From assembly GCA_964538625.1 (NCBI GenBank), contig CAZIGH010000006.1:1-64000 (forward strand): 64,000 nt of DNA, written 5' to 3'. Source of the stretch: JAEUHM01 sp964538625 (GTDB taxonomy: Bacteria > Verrucomicrobiota > Verrucomicrobiia > Verrucomicrobiales > Verrucomicrobiaceae). Below, piece by piece: positions 1 to 7,773 of the stretch; the stretch's first letter is position 1, and every line of letters starts with the position of its first letter. Under the pieces are notes generated by a model, which had not been told where the DNA came from, did not search any database, and saw only the letters and a list, made by a program, of their open reading frames with translations. A program made the position numbers and the translations under genes.

Positions 1-427
1 GGTCGTCGTTAGCAGGGTAGCTTCAACGGGGCCTCACTCGTGGGAGTGAGGAATGTTGACCTTGTACACGCCAAGCGCTGCCACCATGCGCTTGCTTCAA
101 CGGGGCCTCACTCGTGGGAGTGAGGAATGAAGCTGGCCTGCTTGATGGGTTTCTTGATTTTCCGCCGGCTTCAACGGGGCCTCACTCGTGGGAGTGAGGA
201 ATGCTCGATGGGCATGGTGGCTTGTACTGGCCACGCGGTTTTGCTTCAACGGGGCCTCACTCGTGGGAGTGAGGAATGTTGCCGGACCTCAACTGGGCCG
301 ACCTGAGCGCCATGGCTTCAACGGGGCCTCACTCGTGGGAGTGAGGAATGCCGGTGCTGATGCCGCCAAAGTCCTTGGTCACCGCCGTACCGCTTCAACG
401 GGGCCTCACTCGTGGGAGTGAGGAATG
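1..427 (-). CRISPR. CRISPR array, type I-G, partial (6 repeats visible)
   Basis: Six identical 36-bp repeats lie at 20-55, 94-129, 168-203, 243-278, 315-350 and 392-427, separated by unique spacers of 38, 38, 39, 36 and 41 bp. Each repeat carries a perfect 8-bp inverted repeat, CCTCACTC/GAGTGAGG, around a 4-nt loop. Read on the minus strand, the repeat ends in CCCCGTTGAAGC, so the last eight bases GTTGAAGC would be the crRNA 5' handle, like the ATTGAAAC-type ends of other type I repeats. The cas operon is on the same strand and cas2 lies just to the right, so the leader-proximal repeat is 392-427 and the array continues past the left edge. Repeats do not degenerate within the window, so the trailer end is not seen. 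Confidence 0.98.
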
Positions 428-642
428 AGTCACGCCTGAGGGTATTCATTTGTTGGCGTTCCACAAGTAGTGTGCGAGCGGTGGGCCAGTTGGGTTCCTT
501 CGGGTCGGACGAGCAAGGGGGGGCAGCTCACCAGATGCTTGTGTTTCAAGCAGCGAGCGCAAGCCGTGGGGCGTGGGGGCACCTCGCCGCTCGCGGTTGA
601 TGTTTTGATGATGTCAAAGATCAGGCGTTTCCGCAGTGTGTT
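428..642 (-). promoter_or_regulatory. CRISPR leader region
   Basis: This 215-bp stretch separates the leader-proximal repeat (392-427) from the cas2 stop codon at 643. No convincing gene is present; the two short plus-strand frames crossing it start inside repeats. By position it should hold the array promoter and the integration-anchoring leader for Cas1-Cas2. I could not pick a confident -10/-35 pair. Confidence 0.6.
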
Positions 643-960
643 CTACACTACGTAGCAGGGCGCATCAAACTTGGCATAGGGCAGGCCGAGGGCGGAGATG
701 ACTCGGTCTCCCCTACCCTCTGCGGGGCCGAGGGAGATGAAGAGGACTTGGTCCTCATCGTGTTTGATGATGCTTTTGAGTTCGCGCTGGAGCTGGACGA
801 GTTCGCGCTGGGTGAGGTCACACTCGAAGACGGAGAACTGGAGGTGGGTGCCATGGTCCTTGCAGACTTTGAAGACTTTTTTCAAGCGCTTGTCGTTCGC
901 GATGTCGTAGCACACGAGGTAGGTGTGGCGTGCGCTGAGGATGCTGGCGCGGGTGGACAT
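643..960 (-). CDS. cas2: CRISPR-associated endonuclease Cas2
   Basis: This is a 105-residue Cas2, the central dimer of the Cas1-Cas2 spacer-integration complex. The N-terminal strand HTYLVCYDIANDKRLKKVFK is the classic ferredoxin-fold start with the conserved Asp of the family. The start at 960 (MSTRASILSARH) is chosen because the longer frame to 1017 adds 19 residues not expected of Cas2, which is normally 85-110 residues. It lies 65 bp after the cas4-cas1 fusion, is the last gene of the minus-strand cas operon, and abuts the leader. Confidence 0.95.
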   Translation of the reverse strand: MSTRASILSARHTYLVCYDIANDKRLKKVFKVCKDHGTHLQFSVFECDLTQRELVQLQRELKSIIKHDEDQVLFISLGPAEGRGDRVISALGLPYAKFDAPCYVV

Positions 961-1025
961 GGGGGGAAGGGAAAAGTCAAAAGGGTTACCGGTCGGTGCG
1001 GGGAGCACGGATCTCACTGTGCCTT

Positions 1026-3293
1026 TTAGCGGGTGGTCATGGGGATGTAGTCGGGGATTTCTCCGGTGAGCCAGCGGGCGAGCAGGCGGGCTTGGAGTTC
1101 GATGACGCGGCGGTAGCAGACTTTGTAATCGAAGACGGGATGGGTGATCATGTGGTTCATGCGCTGCTCGTAGGCGTTGAAGAAGGCTTTTCGTCCTTGC
1201 TCGCTGAGGTTGACGGATTCTCCGGCACGGACGAAGTGTGCGGGGTTGATGATGCGGTTGTTGATGGCGGTGAGGACGACGCTTTCGGCGATGAGTGGGC
1301 GGAACTCTTCCATGAGATCGAGGGCGAGGGCTGGTCTGCCATGGCGGGGCTGGTGGTAGAAGCCGATGTAGGGGTCGAAACCGACGGAGAGTGCGGCGAT
1401 GGTGCAGTCTTTGGCGAGCAGTGCGTAGGCGAAGGAGAGCATGGCATTGACGGGATCCGGGGGAGGGCGGCGGCGGCGCTGGGTGAAGTCGAAGGTGAAG
1501 GCTTCGGCCTCTTTGGTGCGCTTGTCTCGAGCTGAGCTGGGTTCTTCGAGGCCGGGCAGTTCGTCATCGGGATCATCTGAGCCGATTTTGATCATGCCTG
1601 GGAGGTGTTGGAAGTAGATGGCGGCTGCGGCTCCTTCCATGCCGAGGAGTTCGTCCAGGCCACGAGCGGTGGAGACGCGGCCTGCGATTTCTTCCATGGT
1701 GGTGAGGGCGGCTGCCGGTGGCTGGATGTGGTTGCGCATGAGCATTTTGCGCTGGTTGCGGATCTTGCCTTTGACGATGCGCTGTGCGACGGCGAGGCAC
1801 TGGACGGGGTTGGATGCGGCGGCGAACTGCTTGATGCGGGTGGTGACGTTTTTTAGTCCGTGGCCGCGGGCGATGCCGTAGAATCTGCCGCCGACGCTGT
1901 GCCAAGCGAGGGGGATGTCTTGCTCACAGAGTTCCTGCACGGCTTGTGTGGTGATCTGAATGTTGCCGAAGAGGGCGACGTGGCTGATGTCCATGAGTCG
2001 GACTTCGTCCACGATGCGGTCTGCGTCTTTGACGATGAGGCGTTCGGATTTGATTCCTACACGGTAGCCTTGGGTGTTGAGGTAGAGGGCGCGTTTGTCA
2101 TCTCGTGCGGCGATGAGTCGGCGGACGTTTTCCGTGGGTGGTTTGGCGGGTTGCGTGTTGGCTGGCTCGGTGATCTGAGCTGTCTGCGCTCTGTGTTGTG
2201 CGAGCATTCGGGTCTCGTCTGGCAGGCAGACGGGTGCGAGGGAGCAGCGTACGCACTTGGGGCTGTGCTCGAGTGGTGGGGGGATGATGGGGGAGGCTGC
2301 GGTGGCACGGGCTTCGATGGTTTTGTGGATGATCCACTCTTCGAGTGCGGGTGTCATGTGGAGGGGGACACGCTGTTTGGTGCCGCGATAGTAGATGATG
2401 CCTTGGTCACAGGTGTGGCCGTTATCGCGGAGGATGAGGATTTGCAGCCCGAGCTGCATTTTGTCTGCATCCCAGAGTTCAATGCCTGCGTCTGTCTGTC
2501 GTGGGGAGCCGGCTTTGTAGTCCACGGGTGTGACGCGCAGCACTTCGCGGCTGGCGAAGAGGTCATCCGGATTGCGTGCGGTGACTTGGACCTCGACGAG
2601 GTCCATCTTGGCGAGGACGCCGAGTCTGGTGGAGCCGAGTGTGGCGGAGCGAGAGTGGATGATGTCGGTGGCGGGGCTTTCCGTGTTTGGTGTTTCGTTT
2701 TCTGCGGCTGGGGTGGTGGGTTCCACATGGTCGGCTTGCAGATGGGTGCCGGTGGCTTTTGTCTGTGTGTCGTTCTTTTTGGCACGGGCCAGGTTTCCTT
2801 TTCCCCGGTCCACTTTTTCGTGCAGTGCAGCTCCGCGTTCGGTATCTGCATTGTGCACGAAGACGCCTTCCACTGCTTCATAGTAGAAGAGCCGTGGGCA
2901 ATAGACGAACTCGTTGAGCATTCGGGCTGCCATGAGTTCGCTTGGTTGGGGTTCGGGCGCTGTGGGTGGTTTGGCGGTGCGGTTTTCTACGGTGTCAGTC
3001 TGCGCTCTCAGCCTTTGAACGCCGAAGAGGTCGAGCTCGGGGTGCTCTTGAGGATCTGGCAGTGGCTCAAGGAGGTGTGTCCACTCTTCCAGTGCTTGAA
3101 GCTCTGGATGAAGTGCGCGCGCGGTCCGGTAGGAGGGATGGTTCATACGCATGGGGCCTAGGTGGATCGGTCTGAGGAGCCGAATGCGTAAAATGTCAGG
3201 GCGCGCTCTCACTCCGTCAACGCGAGAGTTCGGAACCTTGGTCTGCTGGGGGAGCAGTACGGGTTTGGGTGACTCGGGGATGAGGGGGTTCAA
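1026..3293 (-). CDS. cas4-cas1: Cas4-Cas1 fusion, type I-G adaptation protein
   Basis: A 755-residue fusion of the Cas4 PAM-processing nuclease and the Cas1 integrase, a hallmark of subtype I-G/I-U. The Cas4 part (about 121-365) has the iron-sulfur cysteines Cys132, Cys347, Cys350 and Cys356, the RGAALHEKVD motif and the nuclease VDYK motif (Asp258, Lys260). The Cas1 part (about 390-755) has the metal-binding trio Glu553 (GMEG), His647 (GFYHQPR) and Asp659 (ALDLMEEFRP). Residues 1-120 are an unusual proline-rich N-terminal extension, and about 165-215 is a polar insert inside Cas4. The start overlaps the stop of the upstream gene by 4 bp (ATGA), implying translational coupling. It should cut prespacers next to the PAM and integrate them into the array with Cas2. 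Confidence 0.96.
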   Translation of the reverse strand: MNPLIPESPKPVLLPQQTKVPNSRVDGVRARPDILRIRLLRPIHLGPMRMNHPSYRTARALHPELQALEEWTHLLEPLPDPQEHPELDLFGVQRLRAQTDTVENRTAKPPTAPEPQPSELMAARMLNEFVYCPRLFYYEAVEGVFVHNADTERGAALHEKVDRGKGNLARAKKNDTQTKATGTHLQADHVEPTTPAAENETPNTESPATDIIHSRSATLGSTRLGVLAKMDLVEVQVTARNPDDLFASREVLRVTPVDYKAGSPRQTDAGIELWDADKMQLGLQILILRDNGHTCDQGIIYYRGTKQRVPLHMTPALEEWIIHKTIEARATAASPIIPPPLEHSPKCVRCSLAPVCLPDETRMLAQHRAQTAQITEPANTQPAKPPTENVRRLIAARDDKRALYLNTQGYRVGIKSERLIVKDADRIVDEVRLMDISHVALFGNIQITTQAVQELCEQDIPLAWHSVGGRFYGIARGHGLKNVTTRIKQFAAASNPVQCLAVAQRIVKGKIRNQRKMLMRNHIQPPAAALTTMEEIAGRVSTARGLDELLGMEGAAAAIYFQHLPGMIKIGSDDPDDELPGLEEPSSARDKRTKEAEAFTFDFTQRRRRPPPDPVNAMLSFAYALLAKDCTIAALSVGFDPYIGFYHQPRHGRPALALDLMEEFRPLIAESVVLTAINNRIINPAHFVRAGESVNLSEQGRKAFFNAYEQRMNHMITHPVFDYKVCYRRVIELQARLLARWLTGEIPDYIPMTTR

Positions 3294-4693
3294 GGGAGCT
3301 TGGGGTTGCTGCCTTGGAGCCAGAGCACTCCGGAGACGAGGTCTCCTATCTTTGGAATGTAGCCATCCATGAGGGCCGTTGGAAAAACGAAGATGGGCAG
3401 GGAGCGGAGCTGGTCATTTTCATGGTCTGGAAGGCACTCCAACTGGATCCACCAGCCGGTGGGCAGACCGGGTGCTTGGACTTCATCCAGGTAGAGGATT
3501 TTGCCCACGTATTCGCAGTGGTCCTGGTAGGTGGAGAAGATGGAGCGCAGGCTGCTGGTGAGGAAGGTGACGCTGAGGTCTGGGTCTTCTGCTTCTGCAT
3601 GGCGTCCTTCGGCTCGCAGTTCCTCTCGGCGCATGTCCACTACGGGGCCTGTCTTGACGACGATGGGTTCGGCTGGGTAATGGTGCATGCTGAGTGCGAG
3701 ACCGGCCACCTCCACGGTGGCTTCACCTGCCTGCACGCACTGCTGCCATGTCTCCTGTTCCAGACCGAACTGAGGCGCAAACCATTGCAGACTGGCGCCA
3801 TGTGGGGAAGTGCCTACCACGACTCCTTCAAAGGCACCGTAGATGTCTGTTACTTCATGGACGCACAGTTTCCAGGGGGAAGTGCGCCGTAGCCACGGGT
3901 AGCTGGATAGGACTTGAGCAGCGGCCTTGGGCTGAGGCTGGCCGACGATGGTGCAGATGGCTAGGTCTGGCTCATTCGTGGTGCAGTAGAGACAGCGGTG
4001 CATGGGGTCGCCCGGCCATGGCGGTGAGAAGTCTGCGGTGCTGGTGGCACGTTCCAAGGCAGCGCCGACCGCATCCAGGATGGTCTGTTCGGAGAGGCCC
4101 AGGGCTGCCCAATGTCCTCCGTGGCCACAGGGTTCAACGTCGGTGACTTCACTTTGCGGTGTTTCTGCATCGTCATCCGGCAGTGGTGGTTCGAAGGCTC
4201 CCTCCCAGAAGCCCTGCTTGTCTTCTCCCGTCTGCACTGGGTGCACACCCGCTCTGGCCCACGCGGCCTGGATTCTGAGGTTGGGATCGGGGTGGTTGAG
4301 CAGCTCGGTTTGACGCTCCTGCACTTCAGCGAGCAGTTGGGAGCGGAAGTTCTGATGACGTTCGCTTTGAAGAAACGCCATCGTGGCCTCTGCGTCCGCC
4401 GCAGAGAGCGTGGCGGCAAAGGTTTCCCAATCCGCTAGGGTGAATCCGCTCAGGACGGTCCGGATGGGGGTGTCCATGGGTAGGGAGCCGGGTGCCAATG
4501 AGGGTGGTGTGGCACCCGGTGAGAGATCCTCCTCTAGCCAAACAAAGCGCAGGTAAGGATCTAGGTGATCGGTGTGAGAGAAGTTCATGAGCGCCGGGAT
4601 GCTGCTGCCGGTGCCGGTAGAGGCGTCGGCGATGAGCTTGTCGAGCAGTCCGGTGTCCACAGCGAGGCGAAGTCCTGATGGCAACTGGGGCAT
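3290..4693 (-). CDS. Uncharacterised protein inside the I-G cas operon
   Basis: A 467-residue protein I do not recognise. It lies between the HEPN-like gene and cas4-cas1 and overlaps the latter by 4 bp, so it is translated as part of the cas operon. The N-terminal 200 residues are rich in acidic and hydrophobic residues. A CxxC-like motif (RCLYCTT) lies near the centre, with another isolated Cys about eleven residues later. The C-terminal third (YVGKILYLDEVQAP through GDLVSGVLWLQGS) is strand- and glycine-rich with a hydrophobic pattern that could be a small beta barrel. No signal peptide, membrane segment or Walker motif was seen. It could be an I-G accessory protein or a co-transcribed passenger. 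Confidence 0.8.
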   Translation of the reverse strand: MPQLPSGLRLAVDTGLLDKLIADASTGTGSSIPALMNFSHTDHLDPYLRFVWLEEDLSPGATPPSLAPGSLPMDTPIRTVLSGFTLADWETFAATLSAADAEATMAFLQSERHQNFRSQLLAEVQERQTELLNHPDPNLRIQAAWARAGVHPVQTGEDKQGFWEGAFEPPLPDDDAETPQSEVTDVEPCGHGGHWAALGLSEQTILDAVGAALERATSTADFSPPWPGDPMHRCLYCTTNEPDLAICTIVGQPQPKAAAQVLSSYPWLRRTSPWKLCVHEVTDIYGAFEGVVVGTSPHGASLQWFAPQFGLEQETWQQCVQAGEATVEVAGLALSMHHYPAEPIVVKTGPVVDMRREELRAEGRHAEAEDPDLSVTFLTSSLRSIFSTYQDHCEYVGKILYLDEVQAPGLPTGWWIQLECLPDHENDQLRSLPIFVFPTALMDGYIPKIGDLVSGVLWLQGSNPKLP

Positions 4694-4739
4694 GAGGGTG
4701 ATAAGGGGGGATGAGGTGAACGAATGGGATCTCGCCGCT

Positions 4740-5429
4740 TCAGGGTGGAGCCGGATTGGCAGTGTCTGCTTTGGCTTGTGGCCTGTTTTGCAATGCTTCT
4801 GCCAGCTGCACGCGGCGCAGATAATCTGCCCGGATGAAGGTCAGCAAGAAGTCATGCAGCGCACAGCAGATGACCATAAGGTTCGCCGCAGACAGCCGGT
4901 AGGGATTGGCGGTGAGGTGTCCGTGGGCGAAGATGTGGCGGATGCAGGCGGCGAGCGTCAGCACGGCGTAGGGGTCGCCATCGCGGTACCGACCGAGCCA
5001 CATTTCATGCACAGGCAGCAGAGATTGCTGAATGAGGAACTCGGTGAGCTTGCCCTCTGGATCATGAGCCCGGCAGGCGGTGGATAGCTCGATGAAGCGG
5101 GATTTGCCCGTGTGTTTGAACAACTCGCGGAACGGTGGCCGGTCGCCTGCCATCTCTGCGTAACGCTCAAAAGCCGACCAGGTGAAAAAGACTTGGGTGA
5201 GCGAGTCGTAGCCTGCGGCCGTGTCATCGGCGAATCCCTTCAGGTGCATCCCGCCGAAACAAGCCGCGAGCCGAAGGCGGTTGGCGAAGCGATAGAAATC
5301 AAACTTGGTGCCGACAAACCCCAACGGTGCCAAGGAGTCCCCCGCCGCCTTCACCAACGCCCGCCCCCGGTGAAAGCCCGGCAGCGCTTCCTCCAGGTAG
5401 GGGTAGGCGTCGGAGGAGGAGTCAGGCAT
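4740..5429 (-). CDS. HEPN-like protein in cas operon (putative RNase)
   Basis: A 229-residue, mostly helical protein starting at MPDSSSDAYPYLEE; the frame runs further upstream, but this start overlaps the previous stop by 8 bp and gives a normal operon junction. The C-terminal helix pair contains IRHIFAHGHL, in which Arg164-His165-x3-His169 fits the HEPN catalytic signature (R, polar residue, three residues, H) found in toxin and CRISPR ribonucleases. The surrounding pattern (LTLAACIRHIFAHGH, then hydrophobic helix LMVICCALHDFLL) also fits a HEPN helix bundle. HEPN domains are common in type III and VI CRISPR effectors but not core parts of I-G. The family call rests on motif and helical character only. 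Confidence 0.7.
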   Translation of the reverse strand: MPDSSSDAYPYLEEALPGFHRGRALVKAAGDSLAPLGFVGTKFDFYRFANRLRLAACFGGMHLKGFADDTAAGYDSLTQVFFTWSAFERYAEMAGDRPPFRELFKHTGKSRFIELSTACRAHDPEGKLTEFLIQQSLLPVHEMWLGRYRDGDPYAVLTLAACIRHIFAHGHLTANPYRLSAANLMVICCALHDFLLTFIRADYLRRVQLAEALQNRPQAKADTANPAPP

Positions 5430-6261
5430 GATCGACGGGGACAAAGAGGCCGAGGCCGAAGTGGGAGGAATGGCCGAGGGGGCGCGAGATCGCCACGGGC
5501 GCATCGAAGGTGAGGTGGAAAAAGAAGCCAACGCGGCGCTCCTTGCCAGAGCCGGTGGAGTGGGTATCAGTGAGGAGCGCGTCTTCGAAAACCGGACTGT
5601 CGCCGGGAGTACGGACGATGTCCCAGTGGGTCTGTGGGTGGTCGAGAGAGGGATTGAGCGGGAGGCGGGTGATTACCACGGGTGCTTGAATTCCGATGCG
5701 GGCCAGTTCTTCGGCGAGCTGACACTCGGGGGCGTCTTTCTCTTTGAGCTTCGCCCCATGGAGGCTGCCGCGGTAGAAGTGCCGGGGAGGGACGTAGGGG
5801 GTGAGGGACTGCCAGGTGGTGGCGGGTGCCTGAGTCAAGAAGGCGGGTGCGGCTTGGTCGATGGCGGTGAGGATGGGGCGGATGGGGTATCTGGATGCGC
5901 CCCAGTGGAGGGTTTGGACTTTCATCAAGGCTTCGACCTCGGCTTGGGTGAAGCCGCAGGGTGCCCAGATGTGGATTTCGGTGATGCCCAGGGTGGGTGA
6001 GTCACTGTCTGCTACGGGGAGGAAGTGGGCATGTTGGTGATCGCCCTCCACGCCTTCTGGTTTCGGCTCGTGGCCGGAGAGGGCGAAGCTGTGAGCCTCT
6101 TCGCCATGAGCTTTTTTGAAATGCTTGATGCCGGACTGGCGGAAGCGCTCGGCGATGTCCACGGTGGCTTTCAGCGGGATGGGAATCCGGCACTGGAGGG
6201 AGAAGCGGAGGGTGCGGGCGATCCGTGGCGGGCTTCTATGAACGAGCGCGGGTTGAGTCAT
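5422..6261 (-). CDS. Second Csb2/Cas6-like protein (C-terminal half of Csb2 family)
   Basis: A 279-residue protein resembling only the C-terminal half of the Csb2 (GSU0054) family. Family-like elements are LSGHEP (60-65), the GDHQHAHFLP histidine cluster (His75, His77, His79), SLTPYVPPRHF, and the terminal glycine-rich SHFGLGLFVP loop typical of Cas6-type RAMP domains. It probably binds or cleaves the CRISPR repeat RNA. A full-length Csb2 lies immediately upstream (12 bp), so this is a paralogue lacking the Cas5-like N-terminal half. It may be an independent Cas6 subunit or the surviving 3' part of an older csb2 truncated at about 6261. The reading frame is intact, so it could still be functional. 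Confidence 0.8.
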   Translation of the reverse strand: MTQPALVHRSPPRIARTLRFSLQCRIPIPLKATVDIAERFRQSGIKHFKKAHGEEAHSFALSGHEPKPEGVEGDHQHAHFLPVADSDSPTLGITEIHIWAPCGFTQAEVEALMKVQTLHWGASRYPIRPILTAIDQAAPAFLTQAPATTWQSLTPYVPPRHFYRGSLHGAKLKEKDAPECQLAEELARIGIQAPVVITRLPLNPSLDHPQTHWDIVRTPGDSPVFEDALLTDTHSTGSGKERRVGFFFHLTFDAPVAISRPLGHSSHFGLGLFVPVDHA

Positions 6262-6273
6262 GGAAACATGCTG

Positions 6274-7767
6274 TTATTGCGCGCTTGGAGCGAAAAGTCC
6301 CAATCCATAGAAGCGCCCATCGCCGATGATGACCGGACCCTTCACTTTTTGGGAGAAGTGAATTTCGACGTGCCACAGTCGTTCTTTGGCAAAACGAGAT
6401 CCGGTGGCAAAGAGATCGGATTTGGAACCTTGCAATTGGAGCGGGGGGCGGGACAACCGCGTGACGGTGGCCTCGAAGTTTTCGAAACCGGCATGGCGCA
6501 GGGCTTGAACGACGGCTGCAGCCGCTTTCGATTCTTCGTCCGCTTTCTCCGATGCTGGCTTGGCTTCGTCGGCTTTTCGCACTGGGTCGATCCTCCGACG
6601 GGCCGCCGATTCTGGCAATACCACTGGGGTGATCGAACGCCAGACCGTGGCTCCCGCCTGTGCAAGATAGGACTGGAGCATCGTTTTGTCAGCGGACGGC
6701 AGAATGACGAGAGGCTGATCGGAGAACGGGAGCTTCAAGCCGGAGAAGGCCCAGAGGATGTCTTCGGCGGCCAGGGCACAGCCCGGAGGAATGGAAACTG
6801 CGACCCGCCGGATAGCCATGTCCGCATGCTGGTGACCGATCGATGGCAGGGGGATGATCCGGATGCGGCCGCTTGCTGTCCCGTCATGCGAACCGTCGGG
6901 GTTCTTGCCGACCAGGCAGCGTTCCACCAAGCGAGGCTCGCCAAGGTGTGCGGCGCTTAGACGCGCAACGGCAGCATCGCGCACCGCCGTGGTTAGTGCG
7001 GCCGTGGCAACCAGGGGCACCGTGAAGAATGGGCTGTCCTCGGAATCCAAGCGGAGGTCGAACAGATGGATCGCCGGTGGGGTGTTGTAGGCGACGGTGT
7101 GAAAGCGGGGTTTGGGGGCTTGAGCAAGGACTCGGGATTTGCCGCCTTTCGAGACCGAGAAGCGCCGCCCTCCTGCTTCGTAGCGCGACTTGAGCGAATG
7201 ATACGAACCAGCGCAGGGCGTCTGTAGGAGCCCACCGTCGGCACCCGCCCCAGGCGAGAAGCTTTCCAGCGCGATTTCCTGGTGCCGTTCGTTCAGGGCG
7301 TCGTCTTCGACCACACTGGCATTGGCCCAGGCCATATCGACCCCACGCCCGAGTTGATAGAGGCGGGCGGCGATTCTGATGATGATGTCAGCCTTCGCCA
7401 TCGCTTCCTCAGGCAACTCCCAGATGTAGCAAATGGGTGATGCGGCATCGAAAAGGCGGGCGCGGATGGTCTTGCCGGTGCGGATCGCAGAGATGTTGCG
7501 GGGGTCGCCCTTTTTGGCATCCAGATCGTTGTTCGGCACATAGTTTGTGTAGCCGCGGGTTTCGGTTGCATGGGGCGCGAGGATCCGCGGCGGTGGCAGG
7601 CTTTCGAGCCACTGGAAGGCATCGGCTTCGGACTCGGGGATGTTTCGCCCGAGCCCGGCCCCAGCGACCAAGGCCTGAAACAGGCGGGCCGGCGATGGCG
7701 GCCAGTCGCCGGAACCATGGTAGCGGCCATCGTGCAGCCGGACTTCGATGAGAAGGTGCTTGGCCAT
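6274..7767 (-). CDS. csb2: Csb2 (Cas5-Cas6-like), type I-G Cascade subunit
   Basis: A 497-residue Csb2-family protein. The N-terminus, MAKHLLIEVRLHDGRYHG followed by WPPSPARLFQALVAGA, is typical of the family and forms the Cas5-like part that caps the crRNA 5' end. The C-terminal part ends in the glycine-rich GDGRFYGLGLFAP segment of the Cas6-like fold. An insert of charged residues (Lys/Glu/Ala, about 395-420) separates ITPVVLP from the final RAMP segment, and the central IGHQHADM segment is a weaker version of the histidine motif seen in the neighbouring paralogue. The gene starts 6 bp after csb1, consistent with tight co-translation of effector subunits. Confidence 0.9.
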   Translation of the reverse strand: MAKHLLIEVRLHDGRYHGSGDWPPSPARLFQALVAGAGLGRNIPESEADAFQWLESLPPPRILAPHATETRGYTNYVPNNDLDAKKGDPRNISAIRTGKTIRARLFDAASPICYIWELPEEAMAKADIIIRIAARLYQLGRGVDMAWANASVVEDDALNERHQEIALESFSPGAGADGGLLQTPCAGSYHSLKSRYEAGGRRFSVSKGGKSRVLAQAPKPRFHTVAYNTPPAIHLFDLRLDSEDSPFFTVPLVATAALTTAVRDAAVARLSAAHLGEPRLVERCLVGKNPDGSHDGTASGRIRIIPLPSIGHQHADMAIRRVAVSIPPGCALAAEDILWAFSGLKLPFSDQPLVILPSADKTMLQSYLAQAGATVWRSITPVVLPESAARRRIDPVRKADEAKPASEKADEESKAAAAVVQALRHAGFENFEATVTRLSRPPLQLQGSKSDLFATGSRFAKERLWHVEIHFSQKVKGPVIIGDGRFYGLGLFAPSAQ

Positions 7768-7773
7768 GACAGC

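Noticed and set aside
188..655. Plus-strand frames across the array and leader
   Set aside because: They translate repeats and spacers; the periodic peptide is a product of the repeat itself.
1860..3161. 433-residue plus-strand frame
   Set aside because: Antisense shadow of the cas4-cas1 fusion, Gly/Cys/Val biased.
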